Below are positions 62,983 to 64,000 of a DNA stretch of 64,000 nt, one piece after another (the stretch's first letter is position 1; every line of letters starts with the position of its first letter). This stretch comes from Arthrobacter woluwensis (GTDB lineage: Bacteria > Actinomycetota > Actinomycetes > Actinomycetales > Micrococcaceae). A program made the translations under genes and the position numbers. The stretch lies in assembly GCF_900105345.1 (NCBI RefSeq), contig NZ_FNSN01000003.1:2666001-2730000 (forward strand), read 5' to 3'. The notes beneath the pieces are model-generated. The model saw only the letters and a list, made by a program, of their open reading frames with translations. It did no database searches and had not been told where the DNA came from.

Positions 62983-64000
62983 GTGAGCTCCCCCGTGACG
63001 TTACCGCCCGGCCTGGTCAGGAGAATGACGCGGAGTGCCGAGGGCTCCCGATGGGTCCGGTCCCTGCCCCGCCTCCTCGAGGAGTGCTTCGACACCTGGG
63101 GTCTGAGCCCGGACCTCTCCCCCGGCTTCCCGGTCCTGCACGGCTACAGCGGCATCGTCGTCCCGGTCCGCCGACGGGACGGGGCTGCAGTTCTCAAGGT
63201 GTCCCTGCCGGTCGAGGAGACGCTCTCCGAAGGCCCCTCCCTGCGGGTCTGGCGCGGACGGGGCGCAGTCCGAGTCCTGGCGGACGACCCGGGGCGGTGC
63301 GCCCTCCTGCTCGAACGGCTCGAGCCTCATCAGACCCTCATCAGCATGGATCTCCAGGACGCCGCAGAGGTCTGGGGCGGGATCGTCCGGCGGCTGAGCG
63401 TCCCGGCGGACGACGTCGGCCGGATCCTCGGCGACACCCCCGCCTTCGCGGCCATCCCGCGGCTCTCCGAAACCGCCGAGCGATGGTGCGACGAGCTCCC
63501 GCAGAGCTGGCAGGATGCGGGCGAACCATTCCCGCGGTGGCTGCTGGAGGCCGCCCTGGAGGTCTGCCAGGTGCACGGCACGGTGGGACGGCGCGAATCC
63601 CGTGAGGTCCTGGTCCATCAGGACCTCCACTTCCTGAACATCCTGGCGCGGCCCGGCGAACCGGCGAGGACCCGCCCCGGTGGCTCCGACACCGAGTGGG
63701 TCGCGATCGACCCGCAGGCGGTGCTGGGCGACGCCGAATTCTCCCTCCCGCCGGTGCTGCGCAACCGCCTGGCCGAGTATCCCGTGGTGCGGCCCGCCGA
63801 AGGGGTGCTGCGCCGTCTGGAGGACTACTGCGCGGCCGCAGGGCTGGACGCGGAACTCGCCCGGCAGTGGAGCGTGGTCAGCTTCGTGGAGGACGCCCTC
63901 TGGTTCGCGACGAAAGGCGGGCACGAGCGGGAGACGGAGCGGTCGCTCTGGCTGGCCTCAGCCCTCGCGGGAAAGGTCCTGGACGACACCATCGACCCCC
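62983..64000 (+). CDS. APH(6)/hydroxyurea-type phosphotransferase (partial)
   Basis: I translated this plus-strand frame by hand; it is open to the end of the window (339 codons). The catalytic loop VLVHQDLHFLNIL (HxDxxxxN) and metal-binding AIDPQAVLGDAEFSLPPVLR are diagnostic of the PF04655 group, which includes streptomycin 6-kinase and hydroxyurea phosphotransferases. Family size is ~300 residues, so little is missing. A chromosomal copy in an environmental actinobacterium need not confer resistance. GTG start with leaderless -10. Confidence 0.85.
   Translation, partial: MSSPVTLPPGLVRRMTRSAEGSRWVRSLPRLLEECFDTWGLSPDLSPGFPVLHGYSGIVVPVRRRDGAAVLKVSLPVEETLSEGPSLRVWRGRGAVRVLADDPGRCALLLERLEPHQTLISMDLQDAAEVWGGIVRRLSVPADDVGRILGDTPAFAAIPRLSETAERWCDELPQSWQDAGEPFPRWLLEAALEVCQVHGTVGRRESREVLVHQDLHFLNILARPGEPARTRPGGSDTEWVAIDPQAVLGDAEFSLPPVLRNRLAEYPVVRPAEGVLRRLEDYCAAAGLDAELARQWSVVSFVEDALWFATKGGHERETERSLWLASALAGKVLDDTIDP

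Overview
The window is a GC-rich, densely coded actinobacterial chromosome segment. Protein content and gene order point to the Micrococcaceae (Arthrobacter and relatives), but the genus is an inference. The order recA-recX, miaB, miaA, dapF, hflX, lexA beside a LysM gene, clgR, pgsA, ftsK, rnj-dapA, dapB, pepR-type peptidase, pnp, rpsO, ribF, truB, rbfA, infB, ylxR, nusA, rimP follows the Rv2719c-Rv2842c region of Mycobacterium tuberculosis closely, so most of the window is conserved core genome. I see no insertion sequence, prophage, CRISPR array, rRNA or tRNA gene.

Layout. 1-2.9 kb: pheS and truncated pheT. 2.9-9.4 kb: small divergent genes, an SOS-boxed radical SAM gene, a Nudix hydrolase, an MFS pump, a CDF metal transporter and an rRNA methyltransferase. 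9.4-11.9 kb: infC-rpmI-rplT with a structured leader and an AUU start, and a DUF1844 gene. 12-17.8 kb: an MFS pump, SseB-like protein and the histidine genes hisC, hisB, hisH, priA with a 52-residue membrane protein inside. 18-30 kb: DNA-damage and tRNA-modification block (LysM protein/lexA, dinG-hflX, rRNA methyltransferase, dapF, miaA, miaB, recX-recA). 30-39.3 kb: MarR, clgR, cinA, pgsA, ftsK, rnj, dapA, a TPR membrane protein, dapB. 39.4-45.5 kb: a molybdenum-cofactor island (moeA-moaC-mogA-moaE, a membrane-anchored sulfite-oxidase-fold enzyme, moaA-moaD). 45.5-60.7 kb: pepR-type peptidase, pnp, rpsO, ribF, truB, rbfA, infB, ylxR, nusA, rimP. 60.8-64 kb: a DUF4439 protein, a VIT-family transporter and a truncated APH(6)-type kinase.

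Regulation visible in the DNA. Four LexA (SOS) boxes lie at the radical SAM gene, the LysM/lexA divergent region (two boxes) and recA. Independently, recA and hflX-dinG carry a motif matching the LexA-independent RecA-NDp/PafBC promoter pattern (TTGTCRGTG, 8 bases, TANNNT), and the LysM/lexA region carries a third, weaker copy. At least fourteen genes have a TANNNT -10 element only 6-8 bases before ATG/GTG, the arrangement of leaderless transcripts; I used it to choose several starts. Long GC-rich perfect inverted repeats mark many 3' ends. A 117-base nested hairpin element lies between moaD and the M16 peptidase gene and is the least explained piece of DNA here.

Together the genes cover translation factors and ribosomal proteins, RNA processing/decay, DAP/lysine and histidine synthesis, DNA repair and its two-layer damage response, and an accessory molybdenum pathway.
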